Made by a program: the position numbers and the translations under genes. DNA of 38,675 bases from Myxococcales bacterium UBA1238 (lineage in GTDB: Bacteria > Myxococcota_A > Bradymonadia > UBA7976 > UBA1532), in contig DBWM01000018.1 in assembly GCA_002309015.1 (NCBI GenBank), positions 22,947 to 61,621 of the forward strand, given 5' to 3'. Below, in pieces: positions 1-8,019 of this stretch (within the stretch, counting starts at the first letter, position 1; every line of letters begins with the position of its first letter). The notes under the pieces were generated by a model. It saw only the letters and a list, made by a program, of their open reading frames with translations. It was not told the origin of the DNA and made no database searches.

Positions 1-540
1 ACGCAATCACCACAATATGCTCACCTTTTCGCATTCAAATGCAACGCAATCACCACAATATGATCACTTTTTTCAATTTAAGTTGTAAAGATTCACCACC
101 CAGCGATGTTTTCTTTGCATTGAGATGCAACATCATCCCCAGTGATCGCTGATCGACGTGAACTGAACCTGGAAACGACCAGCATTCATCGGCGATTCAG
201 CACGATATGCATCTCAACAGAGAACCACCGCGCGCTCATTTTTTGACATTGCAACTAAACGAAAGCACCACCCGGCGCTGCCCGTCTTGACTGCAATGCG
301 AAAGCGATCACCACTACCTGGTGATCGGCGGTCACTCAACCTCCAGACGATCACCGTCCAATGCTGCTTTTTTCACTCACAAAAGCGGCCGCATCACCGC
401 TGCGGGCTGCATCTGCCCTCTATACCCCGAACGGAATCACCACCCCCTGGTGATTTCTGCCCCATCCATCAGCCTCAGATCACCCCCCATCGTCCTCCGG
501 CGATCACTCACCTGCCCTCAAAGCACCACCCGATGCGGCT
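1..540. repeat. Degenerate 43-bp tandem array with GATCACC core
   Basis: No gene is visible here. The stretch is a ladder of about 13 units whose conserved core, close to ATCACCAC, recurs at 6, 49, 92, 135, (about 175 and 224), 264, 307, 350, 393, 436, 479 and 522. Most steps are exactly 43 bp; only units 5 to 7 deviate by a few bases. Units 1 and 2 share the same first 19 bases, while others agree mainly in the core. Two units carry perfect dyads: 306-326 has arms GATCACCA and TGGTGATC around CTACC, and 435-455 has AATCACCA and TGGTGATT around CCCCC, with the outer base changed on both arms. Because 43 is not a multiple of three, a repeat-coding protein is unlikely. The array appears to continue left of the window. 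Function unknown. Confidence 0.85.
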
Positions 541-1101
541 TTAGAGCAACTCCATCTGGGCGCGTTCATGGATCAGGAGGGCTTTCTTCATATCCAGCCC
601 TGCGCCAAACCCTACCATCCTGCCGTCTGAACCGACGATCCTGTGGCAGGGGATGAAGATCAGCATGCGGTTTTGGTGAAGCGCTCCGCCCACGCCACGG
701 GAGGCGCCTGCATAGCCGATGCGATCTGCGAGCTCACCGTAGCTTACGGTCTCACCGTAGGGGATCTCCCTTGCAGCCCGCCAGACCGCCTTTTGAAACG
801 GCGTCCCCTCGATGCAGAGCGCACCCTCAAAGCCTGCGTCAAACGAGCGACTCCCCTCTTCGTACGCCAGCAGGGCCTGCTCCGTCTGCCGCAAATAAAG
901 CCGCGCCCGGTCGTATGCGGCGTTTTCCATATCGACCAGAAGGCGCTCGGGATCCTTAAACTGCGCTGCCTCTTCCCGGGTCGATAGCCGCTGAACCACC
1001 AGAAGCCCCTGCTCGCAGCAGCGGATCCCCAGCGTAAAACCAAGGCAGCTTACGGTCTTGGAGCAGATCGCCGCCCTTGAAACCACCCTCCTGCGGTTCA
1101 C
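541..1101 (-). CDS. ogt: Methylated-DNA--[protein]-cysteine S-methyltransferase
   Basis: This 186-residue protein removes methyl groups from O6-methylguanine (and O4-methylthymine) in DNA by transfer to its own cysteine, a single-use suicide repair reaction. The C-terminal half is typical of the Ogt/MGMT family: GTPFQKAVW at 99-107, IPYGETVSYGELA at 113-125, then the active-site PCHR at 151-154 (Cys152), followed by the GRMVGFGAGLDMKKALL stretch. The N-terminal half is the weakly conserved ribonuclease-H-like domain. No Ada N-terminal domain is present. The start is a GTG whose bases overlap the TGA stop of the upstream cyclase gene (GTGA, 4 bp), which implies translational coupling. The stop abuts the 43-bp repeat array. 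Confidence 0.93.
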   Translation of the reverse strand: MNRRRVVSRAAICSKTVSCLGFTLGIRCCEQGLLVVQRLSTREEAAQFKDPERLLVDMENAAYDRARLYLRQTEQALLAYEEGSRSFDAGFEGALCIEGTPFQKAVWRAAREIPYGETVSYGELADRIGYAGASRGVGGALHQNRMLIFIPCHRIVGSDGRMVGFGAGLDMKKALLIHERAQMELL

Positions 1102-2720
1102 TCGCCCTCTTTTAACCCCCGCACCGCAAAGATACCGCAGGGATGCGCCTTACCCTTTAACAGCGCTTTCGGCCGCTCCTCGTAAATCAGCCGCGATCCG
1201 AGCTTCTGCACGATCGGATCGCTCACCAGAATCTCGCCCGCCTGCGCGTAGGAACAAAGGCGCGATGCTGTATTGACGGTATCGCCCACCACCGTATACG
1301 AGAGGGCCTTCGTGGATCCCATGTAACCGGCGATCACCGTGCCGCTGTTGATGCCGATCCCCACGTTTAAGGGTTGCTCGCCGTTCACCACCCTGAACCG
1401 GTTTAGATCGACCAGAGCCTTGCTCATTTCGAGGGCCGCCCTGATCGCGCGCTCGGTGTGATCGGCCTGAGGCACCGGGCTGCCCCAGACCGCCATCAAT
1501 GCATCGCCGATGAACTTGTCGAGGGTGCCGTCGTGCTGGAACACGATGTCGACCAGGATCTCGAAATACTCGTTCAGCATGCTGACGATCTCGGCGGGCG
1601 CCACCGACTCGCACATCGCCGTAAAGCCCCGGATGTCGCAAAAGAGCACCGTAGCGTCGCGCGCGATCCCTCTGCGTTCCTCCAGATCCAGATCGCCCCT
1701 TACCACCATCTCGACCAGGTTCGGCGAAAGCAGCCGCGAGAGGTTGTTGCGCGCGAGCGTCTCCTGCTCCGCTTTGCGCACCAGGCGGGCGTTGGCCAGT
1801 TTGAGTGCCGCCTGTTGAGCAAACACCGTCAGCATCTGCAGATCTTTTTCGGTAAAGATCCCGGTCGCAATGCGGGAATCGAGATGGATCACCCCCAGAA
1901 AAGAATCACCGAACATTAACGGCACGCAGGCGATGCTGCGGATATTCTGGCAGATGATCGAATGGCTGGCCGAAAAGCGGCTGTCCATGGTCGCATCGCG
2001 CGAAAGCAGACCATGTTTGGTGGCGATGACTTCGTTGAGGATGGTCTGCGAGACCGCAACGCTTTCGCCCGGAGTACGGCTCAGGACTGCACAGGGCTCA
2101 GGTTTGCCCGATTCATCCAAAAGCAGGATGACGCCGCGCTCCGCATTGGTCACCTCCAAAGCCGTCTCCAGGATGCGCGCGGTCATGCGATCGAAGTCCC
2201 ATTCCGCCCCTATGGCCTGATTCAGTCGGAATGAAATGCGCAGTTTTTCGTAGTCGCTGCGCAAAACTTCCTCATCCGTAATCTCGCTCTCCGGCAGGAA
2301 ATGCGAATCCTGAGGAGGAAAACTGCAGCGCGAACAGATCGAGGTGGCCTGTCCTTCGAGATTCTCCTGGATACAAACCTGCGGCAGGGACGATCTCGGA
2401 GATTCCTGATCGTCTACGAAAAGCAGGCGGGATCCGCCCATCGAGATGAGATCACCGTCGTAAAGCCGCGTGCGCCCTTGCAAACGCCTTTGATTGACGT
2501 AAGTGCCGTTACGGCTGCCCATGTCCTGCAGGTAAAAATGTCCGTCGGAATACGTGATCAGCGCGTGATTCTTGGAAACCACGCGATCCAAAAGCTGCAC
2601 GTTCTGGTCGCTGTGGCGTCCTATGGTGTTGATGGCCCGCAAGTAATAGACGCTCTCGTCTCCATCCGAACTCCGCACGAGCAAGCGCGGTTTGCCGCTC
2701 GCCCCATCGTCAAACGCCAT
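1098..2720 (-). CDS. FHA-GAF class III adenylate cyclase
   Basis: The 540-residue protein has three domains. An N-terminal FHA domain (about 10-103; GRH at 34-36, NH at 51-52, GSRNGT at 68-73) should bind phosphothreonine peptides. A short linker has CSRC (129-132). A GAF sensory domain spans about 170-315. A class III nucleotide cyclase domain fills about 350-535. Metal-binding Asp362 (LFCDIRGFT) and Asp406 (FIGDALMAVWG) are present, as are transition-state residues Asn483 and Arg487. Lys402 and Asp480 are the pair expected for ATP, so adenylate rather than guanylate cyclase is the better call. There is no membrane segment, so it is probably cytosolic and joins kinase signalling to cAMP. It is co-transcribed with ogt. 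The reading of catalytic residues is from family knowledge; activity is inferred. Confidence 0.93.
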   Translation of the reverse strand: MAFDDGASGKPRLLVRSSDGDESVYYLRAINTIGRHSDQNVQLLDRVVSKNHALITYSDGHFYLQDMGSRNGTYVNQRRLQGRTRLYDGDLISMGGSRLLFVDDQESPRSSLPQVCIQENLEGQATSICSRCSFPPQDSHFLPESEITDEEVLRSDYEKLRISFRLNQAIGAEWDFDRMTARILETALEVTNAERGVILLLDESGKPEPCAVLSRTPGESVAVSQTILNEVIATKHGLLSRDATMDSRFSASHSIICQNIRSIACVPLMFGDSFLGVIHLDSRIATGIFTEKDLQMLTVFAQQAALKLANARLVRKAEQETLARNNLSRLLSPNLVEMVVRGDLDLEERRGIARDATVLFCDIRGFTAMCESVAPAEIVSMLNEYFEILVDIVFQHDGTLDKFIGDALMAVWGSPVPQADHTERAIRAALEMSKALVDLNRFRVVNGEQPLNVGIGINSGTVIAGYMGSTKALSYTVVGDTVNTASRLCSYAQAGEILVSDPIVQKLGSRLIYEERPKALLKGKAHPCGIFAVRGLKEGE

Positions 2721-2848
2721 CCTTCAATCCTCAAAGCCCAATGGCACAGGTCAATCGATGTCTATACATACCATGTTTGCTCACTTTTTGCAGTTGCGCA
2801 TCCACAACATCCGCCCGGTGCGTTTTTCTGTCATTGTTCTCTTGAGTT

Positions 2849-2865
2849 GCAAAGCTTATCTTTGC
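2849..2865. promoter_or_regulatory. Inverted repeat in divergent cyclase/AsmA promoter region
   Basis: GCAAAG and CTTTGC form a perfect 6-bp inverted repeat around CTTAT, about 30 bp before the AsmA start. The position fits an operator or a leader hairpin in the roughly 170-bp divergent gap between the cyclase and AsmA genes. No clear -35/-10 pair was assigned here. Short arms could occur by chance. Confidence 0.3.
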
Positions 2866-2893
2866 GCGGCTTTCACTTTTGGGGATGTTGCAG

Positions 2894-5800
2894 ATGAAAA
2901 AGTTCCTGATTGTTTGCGCCGTAGCGTTTGGGCTCCTGGCCATCGCAGCGGGCGTGTTCGTCGCCTTCTTTGACTTCGACAAACTGCTGAATGAGCAGAA
3001 AGACAAGTACCTGCCAGAGATCGAGAAGCTGATCGGTCGCAAAGTGGAGGTGGGTAAAGTCGCCACCACCTTCCTCCCCGTGCTCGGCGCGGAGTTGCAA
3101 AACATCAGGGTGCACGCAGCCAGCGAGGGTGAAAAGGCGCTCGTCGAGCTCCCCGCCATCACGTTCCAGGTGGAGCTTTGGGCCGCCATCAAGTCGTTCG
3201 GCAAGGATCTGCGGTTAAAGGCGCTCGTGATCGACGGCATGAAGGTGAACGTGGTGCGCCGCAAGGACGGGACGCTCTCGTACGAAGACATCGTGAAGCG
3301 TTTGACGGAGGGGCCGCCGAGCGAGGAGGAAGCGCCGAAGCCGCTGGATCCCGAGGTCGTAGAGCTCATCAAAACGATCAAGCTGAAGCGCGTGGCGCTG
3401 CAGAATGCGACGTTTAACCTGATCGATCAGGCCACGGGCGGCGACGAAGCGGATTTGCAGATTCACGACTTTTTGTTTGAGCTCAAGGATGTCGCGCTCT
3501 CGGATCCGTTCAACGTGCATCTTTCGGCGGCGATTTTTTCGAAGCAGAAGAACTTCGACCTGAAGGTGGTGCTCGGCCCCATCCCCTTCGACGATCCCGC
3601 TTCCTGCCCCGTCGATTTTGTGGAGCTCCACGCAAACGAAGTGAACCTCGCGGCGGTGATGCCTTATCTCGGAAACGACCTGCCCGTGAAAATTGCGTCC
3701 GCGCAGTTTGGTGCGGATTTGCGGATCGACGATCCGCTGGCGACCCGGGGTAAAATCATCGTCAAGGGCGGCGTGGATCTGGCCCATGTAGCGGTGGGGA
3801 TGCCCAATCCCGGTCCGGAGTTCACGGTTTCCGTTCACCCCAATCTCACCTTTGCCCCGGAGTCCGGCGATCTCGATCTGACGGGTTTTGTCATCAAGCT
3901 GAACGACATCGCGCTGCTTGCGGAAGGTCAGGCGCATCAACTGACGAGCGAGCGGCCGAGCTTTGACAACCTGCAGCTCCATACGGAGCATTTTGATCTC
4001 GAAAAACTTTTGGGGCTCGTGCCCGACGTGAAAAACCTGTTGCCCAAAGGGACCAACCTGAAGGGCGAGCTGGTTTTGAAGGCGCTGGCAAGCGGGGATC
4101 CGAGCGCGCAGGACTTTAAACTCGACCTGAATCTCGACAACTGCCTGATCGCGCTGCCGCAGACGTTCTACAAAGCCCAGAAGACGCCGCTGCATTTGCT
4201 TTTGGATGCGCATTTAACCCAGAGCGATGCGGATTTGCGCGACTTCGATCTTTCGGTGGGACCTTTGAAGCTGGCGCTTAAGGGCACGGTTCAGAACTTT
4301 GAAGATCCGCAGTTCAACATCGAGGGCGGGACCGGAACGTTCAACATCACGCAATTGGTGCGCATGCTGCCTTCTGTACATTCCAGTATCCCTGCGGACG
4401 TCACGGTGGGCGGCTCGATGAATCTGGACGTGAAAGCGAAGGGTAATCTCAAGAATTTGGATGCCGGGGTTCGTCTGGGGCTGGTCGGCGCCGATCTTGA
4501 AGTTCCGGGAACGACGCTGAAGGGCAACGGCAACATCTCGGTCACTGCAAAGGGGAATCCGGAGGGTGCCATCGGCGTCCGGATGAATGCAAACATGACG
4601 CCGCTCGAAATTTTGGCCGCCGAGGCTTTTCAGAAGCCCACGGGAACGCCTTTAACATTGGACGCGAACGTTCAGGTAGCGGGCAGCAAGATCAATTTGG
4701 GCGGCTTGAAATTCGTGATGGGGCCCGTGAACCTTTCGGGGTCGGGCTCGATGAATACAGCTTCGCAAACGGTGGCGCTCGACGCGACTTTGGCCCGCAT
4801 GAACCTTGCGGAGCTTTCAAAGATGGTGCCTGCCCTTGCAGAGAGTCCCGTGGCGAAGGCCAACCTGGGGATGGGAATGTCAGTGAAAGGCAGTCTGGCC
4901 GATATGACACAGCTTGAAGCTTCATTGCGCGACTTTTTCTTTGGATTGGGTCGCTCGTCGGTGACGGGTCAGGCGACGGTTAAGAATATTGAAGTCCCGA
5001 ACATTCAATTTGCGTTCAACGCGCCCATTTTGGACATCGATGAAATGTTTCCTTCAACGGGAGCGGCCAAAGAGGAGTCTGGAGAGAGCGGACCTGTGAT
5101 CATTCCCGAAATTGTGAAGCAAATGACCGTCAATGGTCAGCTCGGCGTGGGTCAGGGTAAGGTCGCAGGTTTCCCGTTCCAGAATTTTAAGGCGGGGATT
5201 GGACTTCAGAATGGCGTGCTGACTTTCAGCGCCCTCGATTTTAATGCTTATGAAGGCAAGTTTACGGCCGCAAAGACGACAGCGAATCTTGCAGGTGCTG
5301 AACCCACGTTTGACGCGGATTTTGACGTCTCGAACGTGAACGTGAAGAAGCTGCTCGCCGAACAGGCGAACCTGAAAGATGTGATCTCAGGTCGCATGGG
5401 TGCGCATGTCGATCTGAAAGGCCGGAGCTTCGACTGGCCCGTGCTTTCTCAGAATTTAAACGGCAAGCTGAACGTTCACCTGAAAGACGGCCAGCTTGAA
5501 AAGCTGGATCTGCAAAAGCAGGTGCTGGGATCGATCACGAACAAGCTGCCCATGGCCAAACTCAATCTGCCCAAGACCAAGGCCGTCGCATTTAAGGATT
5601 TGCTCGCTGAATTCATGATCAAAGACGGCAAGGCGCAGCTGAAGAAGCCCATGGAGTTAAAGACAGGTGAAGGTCCCCTCTCGTTTGACGGCTACATCGG
5701 TCTCGACACTTCATTGTCTCTCGATGGCGACTGGAAGATGTCCCCGGAAGTTGTGCACGCGATCACCTTCAAGAAAGTAAAGCCCAGCAAGCCCGTGAAC

Positions 5801-6109
5801 GTCGGCATCTCGCTCGGCGGCACTGTGGACGATCCCAAATTCAAGTCGCTCGACGTGACGGAGCTCGCGGAAGTCATCGCCAAAGGTTTGATCGGATCTT
5901 CTTTGGGTATCGATTTGGAGGACGCCAAAGCGCAGGCCGCGAAGTTAAAGAAACAAGCTGAAGCCGCCGCGCAGGCCAAGATCGACGAGGCGAAAGCCAA
6001 AGCCGATGAGGCAAAGAAGAAAGCGGAAGCTGAAGCCAAGAAGAAGGCCGATGAAGCCAAGAAGAAGGCCAAGGACAAAGCAAAAGACAAGATCAAGAAG
6101 CTCTTCTAA
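2894..6109 (+). CDS. AsmA-family inner-membrane/periplasmic protein
   Basis: This is a 1071-residue protein with one N-terminal membrane segment (about 4-23) and a long beta-rich body with the repeating LKG/LSG/FDG strand patterns of the AsmA/DUF748 family. A typical AsmA C-terminal domain lies near 860-980. AsmA-like proteins are repeat-beta-groove bridges linked to phospholipid transport and outer-membrane assembly. That role is known for the family, not shown here. The last 60 or so residues are a Lys/Ala/Glu-rich heptad-like helix (many DEAKKKA-type steps). The ATG at 2894 is preferred over an in-frame TTG at 2879: GGGGA at 2881-2885 is well placed for it, and it puts MKK directly before the membrane segment. 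The gene stands alone, and its stop is followed within 3 bp by the first in-phase unit of a 41-bp repeat array. Confidence 0.88.
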   Translation: MKKFLIVCAVAFGLLAIAAGVFVAFFDFDKLLNEQKDKYLPEIEKLIGRKVEVGKVATTFLPVLGAELQNIRVHAASEGEKALVELPAITFQVELWAAIKSFGKDLRLKALVIDGMKVNVVRRKDGTLSYEDIVKRLTEGPPSEEEAPKPLDPEVVELIKTIKLKRVALQNATFNLIDQATGGDEADLQIHDFLFELKDVALSDPFNVHLSAAIFSKQKNFDLKVVLGPIPFDDPASCPVDFVELHANEVNLAAVMPYLGNDLPVKIASAQFGADLRIDDPLATRGKIIVKGGVDLAHVAVGMPNPGPEFTVSVHPNLTFAPESGDLDLTGFVIKLNDIALLAEGQAHQLTSERPSFDNLQLHTEHFDLEKLLGLVPDVKNLLPKGTNLKGELVLKALASGDPSAQDFKLDLNLDNCLIALPQTFYKAQKTPLHLLLDAHLTQSDADLRDFDLSVGPLKLALKGTVQNFEDPQFNIEGGTGTFNITQLVRMLPSVHSSIPADVTVGGSMNLDVKAKGNLKNLDAGVRLGLVGADLEVPGTTLKGNGNISVTAKGNPEGAIGVRMNANMTPLEILAAEAFQKPTGTPLTLDANVQVAGSKINLGGLKFVMGPVNLSGSGSMNTASQTVALDATLARMNLAELSKMVPALAESPVAKANLGMGMSVKGSLADMTQLEASLRDFFFGLGRSSVTGQATVKNIEVPNIQFAFNAPILDIDEMFPSTGAAKEESGESGPVIIPEIVKQMTVNGQLGVGQGKVAGFPFQNFKAGIGLQNGVLTFSALDFNAYEGKFTAAKTTANLAGAEPTFDADFDVSNVNVKKLLAEQANLKDVISGRMGAHVDLKGRSFDWPVLSQNLNGKLNVHLKDGQLEKLDLQKQVLGSITNKLPMAKLNLPKTKAVAFKDLLAEFMIKDGKAQLKKPMELKTGEGPLSFDGYIGLDTSLSLDGDWKMSPEVVHAITFKKVKPSKPVNVGISLGGTVDDPKFKSLDVTELAEVIAKGLIGSSLGIDLEDAKAQAAKLKKQAEAAAQAKIDEAKAKADEAKKKAEAEAKKKADEAKKKAKDKAKDKIKKLF

Positions 6110-6111
6110 AG

Positions 6112-6371
6112 CCTGAAAGTCCCCTTCCCCTCCATCCCGCCTCGATTCCTTTCCAAAACCTTCAAGATTCAAAAATTTTCGTTCCAGACGAGACTTGAAC
6201 TTTCAGGATTCTCGTCGAATCGTTCTATGCCGTACTTGAAGTTTCAAGTCTTGCACAGAACAGCTCTGCGTCGTTCTTGAATTTTCAAGTCCTGCAAAAA
6301 TCCACTCCATGCCGGTCTTAAAGTTTCAAGTTTCACGCAGAGCGAATCCAAATGAAACCTGAAGGCTCAGG
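6112..6371. repeat. 41-bp phased dyad array A (CTTGAA-NN-TTCAAG)
   Basis: The gap between the convergent AsmA and ccmD-like genes is filled by 14-bp dyad positions starting at 6112, 6153, 6194, 6235, 6276, 6317 and 6358, every step exactly 41 bp. The clearest copies are CTTGAAGTTTCAAG (6235) and CTTGAATTTTCAAG (6276). The copy at 6358 is CCTGAAGGCTCAGG, in which both outer arms have changed and still pair. The copies at 6112 and 6153 are decayed. Between dyads, a looser GCA..GA..C.NTTC sequence is shared with array B near 11.9 kb. No coding potential or U-run terminator is apparent. Confidence 0.85.
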
Positions 6372-6386
6372 ATGCAGATTATCCGA

Positions 6387-6668
6387 TCAGGCCTTCACAT
6401 CGGGCGATCGACTCTCCTGCGCCTTCGTTTCCTCTTCCGCTCGATCTTTCTGTTCAAGCGCCTGCAGGCGCTCGTTCAGCTTTGAAAGCTCGTTTTTGAT
6501 TTGCCTGCCCTTGAGGCCAAAATAGAAGATTGCCGCAAAGGAGAGCGCCCAAAAAAGGGCGTATGCGATCAACAGGTGACGTTTGCCCATGGCCTCGTCG
6601 TAACTTGCAAAGCAAAGGGCGGGAAAGAGCAGCGCGAGGGCGCAAAAGAGTTTTCCAGATCGGATCAT
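6387..6668 (-). CDS. ccmD: CcmD-like small membrane protein
   Basis: The 93-residue protein has an N-terminal signal-like hydrophobic segment (about 5-22), a second membrane segment (about 32-51) and a charged coiled-coil tail (about 55-85). This matches the CcmD-type proteins that follow ccmC in system I gene sets; they stabilise CcmC and help release holo-CcmE from CcmABC. The start ATG overlaps the ccmC stop by 4 bp (ATGA), and it is the last gene of the ccm operon. CcmD is poorly conserved, so the call rests mostly on topology and position. Confidence 0.68.
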   Translation of the reverse strand: MIRSGKLFCALALLFPALCFASYDEAMGKRHLLIAYALFWALSFAAIFYFGLKGRQIKNELSKLNERLQALEQKDRAEEETKAQESRSPDVKA

Positions 6669-7339
6669 CGTTCTTCCTCCATCTTCGAGAGTCTTTTTTT
6701 CATCTGAATCACCGCGCGCTCGGCTTTAAGACCGTTCCATCTGAGCGCGAAGAGCCCCAGAAACAGGCAGAGCTCTGCAAAAAAGAAGCTGTAGAGTGCA
6801 AGGCGCATCTCGAAGTTTAATCCCTGGCTCACCACGTTTTTGGGGTGAAGTCCCTGCATCCGGTTGACCGCCGAATGCACAAAATAGATGCTCGGCGTTC
6901 CGAACAGGGCCAAAACCGCTGCAAGCTTTTGGGTGGCTTTTTCGTGGCTCACATTTTGCAGCGCCACATAAATCGTGAAGATGAGCACCAGAAAAGCCAT
7001 GCTCGTCAGACGCGGTTCCCATTTCCACCAGACGCCCCAGGAGACTCTCGCCCAGAGCGGGCCCGTGATGATGACGATATAACCAAAAAAAAGGCCCACT
7101 TCAGCGCCCACACGGGCAAAGAGATCGAATTTTTCTTTACCCTGGAACAAAAAGCAGAGGCTCGAAACGAATGCGATTAAAAAACCGATGTACGAGAGCC
7201 ATGCGGAAGGCACGTGGAAGTAGAAAATACGTTGCACATCGCCCATCGAATCGATTCTGGGCGCAACCAGAAAAGCAAAGCAGAGCGCGGCGGCCGTCAG
7301 AACCGCGCCCGAAATGCAAAGTAAGGCGTAGCGCTTCAT
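6665..7339 (-). CDS. ccmC: Heme exporter/handler CcmC
   Basis: This multi-spanning membrane protein presents heme to CcmE in the periplasm. It carries the FHVPSAW segment with a likely heme-ligand His (42 in ATG numbering), the tryptophan-rich WWD motif region (TGPLWARVSWGVWWKWEPR) and later periplasmic His residues in the VHSAVNRMQGLHP stretch. The usual Asp of the WWD motif is Glu here (WKWEPRLTS). About six membrane segments are visible, and the length (224 residues) suits the family. Start choice: ATG at 7339 has GGGAG 7 bp upstream. A GTG one codon earlier (7342) overlaps the ccmB stop by 4 bp and is an alternative. Confidence 0.92.
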   Translation of the reverse strand: MKRYALLCISGAVLTAAALCFAFLVAPRIDSMGDVQRIFYFHVPSAWLSYIGFLIAFVSSLCFLFQGKEKFDLFARVGAEVGLFFGYIVIITGPLWARVSWGVWWKWEPRLTSMAFLVLIFTIYVALQNVSHEKATQKLAAVLALFGTPSIYFVHSAVNRMQGLHPKNVVSQGLNFEMRLALYSFFFAELCLFLGLFALRWNGLKAERAVIQMKKRLSKMEEER

Positions 7340-8019
7340 CACTCCTCTCCCAGACTTTCAAGAAAAAACAAATTGAAGCCGATCATCACCAGGTCAAAGC
7401 AAAGCATGAACAGGAACGCCGATACGGCAGACTCGAAGTTTAAGATCGCGTATGTAGCCGCGCTGCCCGCAATCAGAAGGGGCGCGCTCAAAGGAAACAC
7501 GATCACCGGCAAAAAAGACTCTGCAAGCCTGCTCTGGATCGACAAAAAGCGAAGCGGGACCGCCAAAGCGGAGAGTCCCAGCGTGCAGAGCAGGATCTGA
7601 ACGCTCTGAAGCCCCATAGCGCCCCAATGGAGCGGCACGTGAAGTCCAAGCGAGAGCAGGAACGCCAAAAACAGCGCCACCAGGCTGCATTCCAGGGTTT
7701 GAACGAGGATTTTTGAAAGCAGAACGGTCCAGAAGGGCAAAGCGGTCATCAGCACCGCAGTCTGCGCATCGAGCGCTGTCTCGGCCTCAAATGCGCGGCC
7801 CGTGGAAAGCACAGAGGCAAAGAGCATCGAGATTTGGAGCGCCAGCGGGTAAAAGCTTTGCCCCAGTCCGGGCTTGGCCAGGGTTGAAACCGAAAACAAA
7901 AGCGCCACGGAGGCTGCAAATAAAAAGAGACCGCAGAGGTTCCGTTTTGAGCGCCATTTGAGCTTCACATCTTTTTGAAGGAGCCAGAAAAGGCATCGGA
8001 GTTGATCTTTAAACTTCAT
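7339..8019 (-). CDS. ccmB: Heme exporter membrane subunit CcmB
   Basis: This 226-residue protein with about six membrane helices is the permease partner of CcmA; the CcmABCD complex uses ATP to free heme-loaded CcmE. Family signatures are the GRAFEAETALDAQTA stretch after the second helix and the FPLSAPLLIAG segment. The ATG at 8019 is chosen because it gives the standard MKFKDQLRCLFWLL N-terminus. A longer reading frame would add 35 residues that lie wholly within ccmA. It overlaps the end of ccmA by 11 bp and meets ccmC at its stop. No strong ribosome-binding site is seen, which fits translational coupling. Confidence 0.9.
   Translation of the reverse strand: MKFKDQLRCLFWLLQKDVKLKWRSKRNLCGLFLFAASVALLFSVSTLAKPGLGQSFYPLALQISMLFASVLSTGRAFEAETALDAQTAVLMTALPFWTVLLSKILVQTLECSLVALFLAFLLSLGLHVPLHWGAMGLQSVQILLCTLGLSALAVPLRFLSIQSRLAESFLPVIVFPLSAPLLIAGSAATYAILNFESAVSAFLFMLCFDLVMIGFNLFFLESLGEE

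Noticed and set aside
1..540. CRISPR array
   Set aside because: The shared part of each 43-bp unit is only 8-10 bases and varies; CRISPR repeats would be 24-37 bases and nearly identical, with unrelated spacers. No cas gene is near.
287..656. Two short plus-strand reading frames over the left array and the ogt end
   Set aside because: They run across 43-bp non-coding repeats (not a multiple of three) and into the antisense of ogt; no ribosome-binding site or family pattern.
3215..4213. A 332-codon minus-strand frame inside the AsmA gene
   Set aside because: Arg/Gln/Val-rich antisense shadow; AsmA is continuous on the plus strand across it.
6112..6371. Array A as a bidirectional intrinsic terminator
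   Set aside because: The dyads have only 6-bp arms with a 2-base loop and no U-run, so they are poor RNA hairpins for termination; the fixed 41-bp phase needs another explanation.
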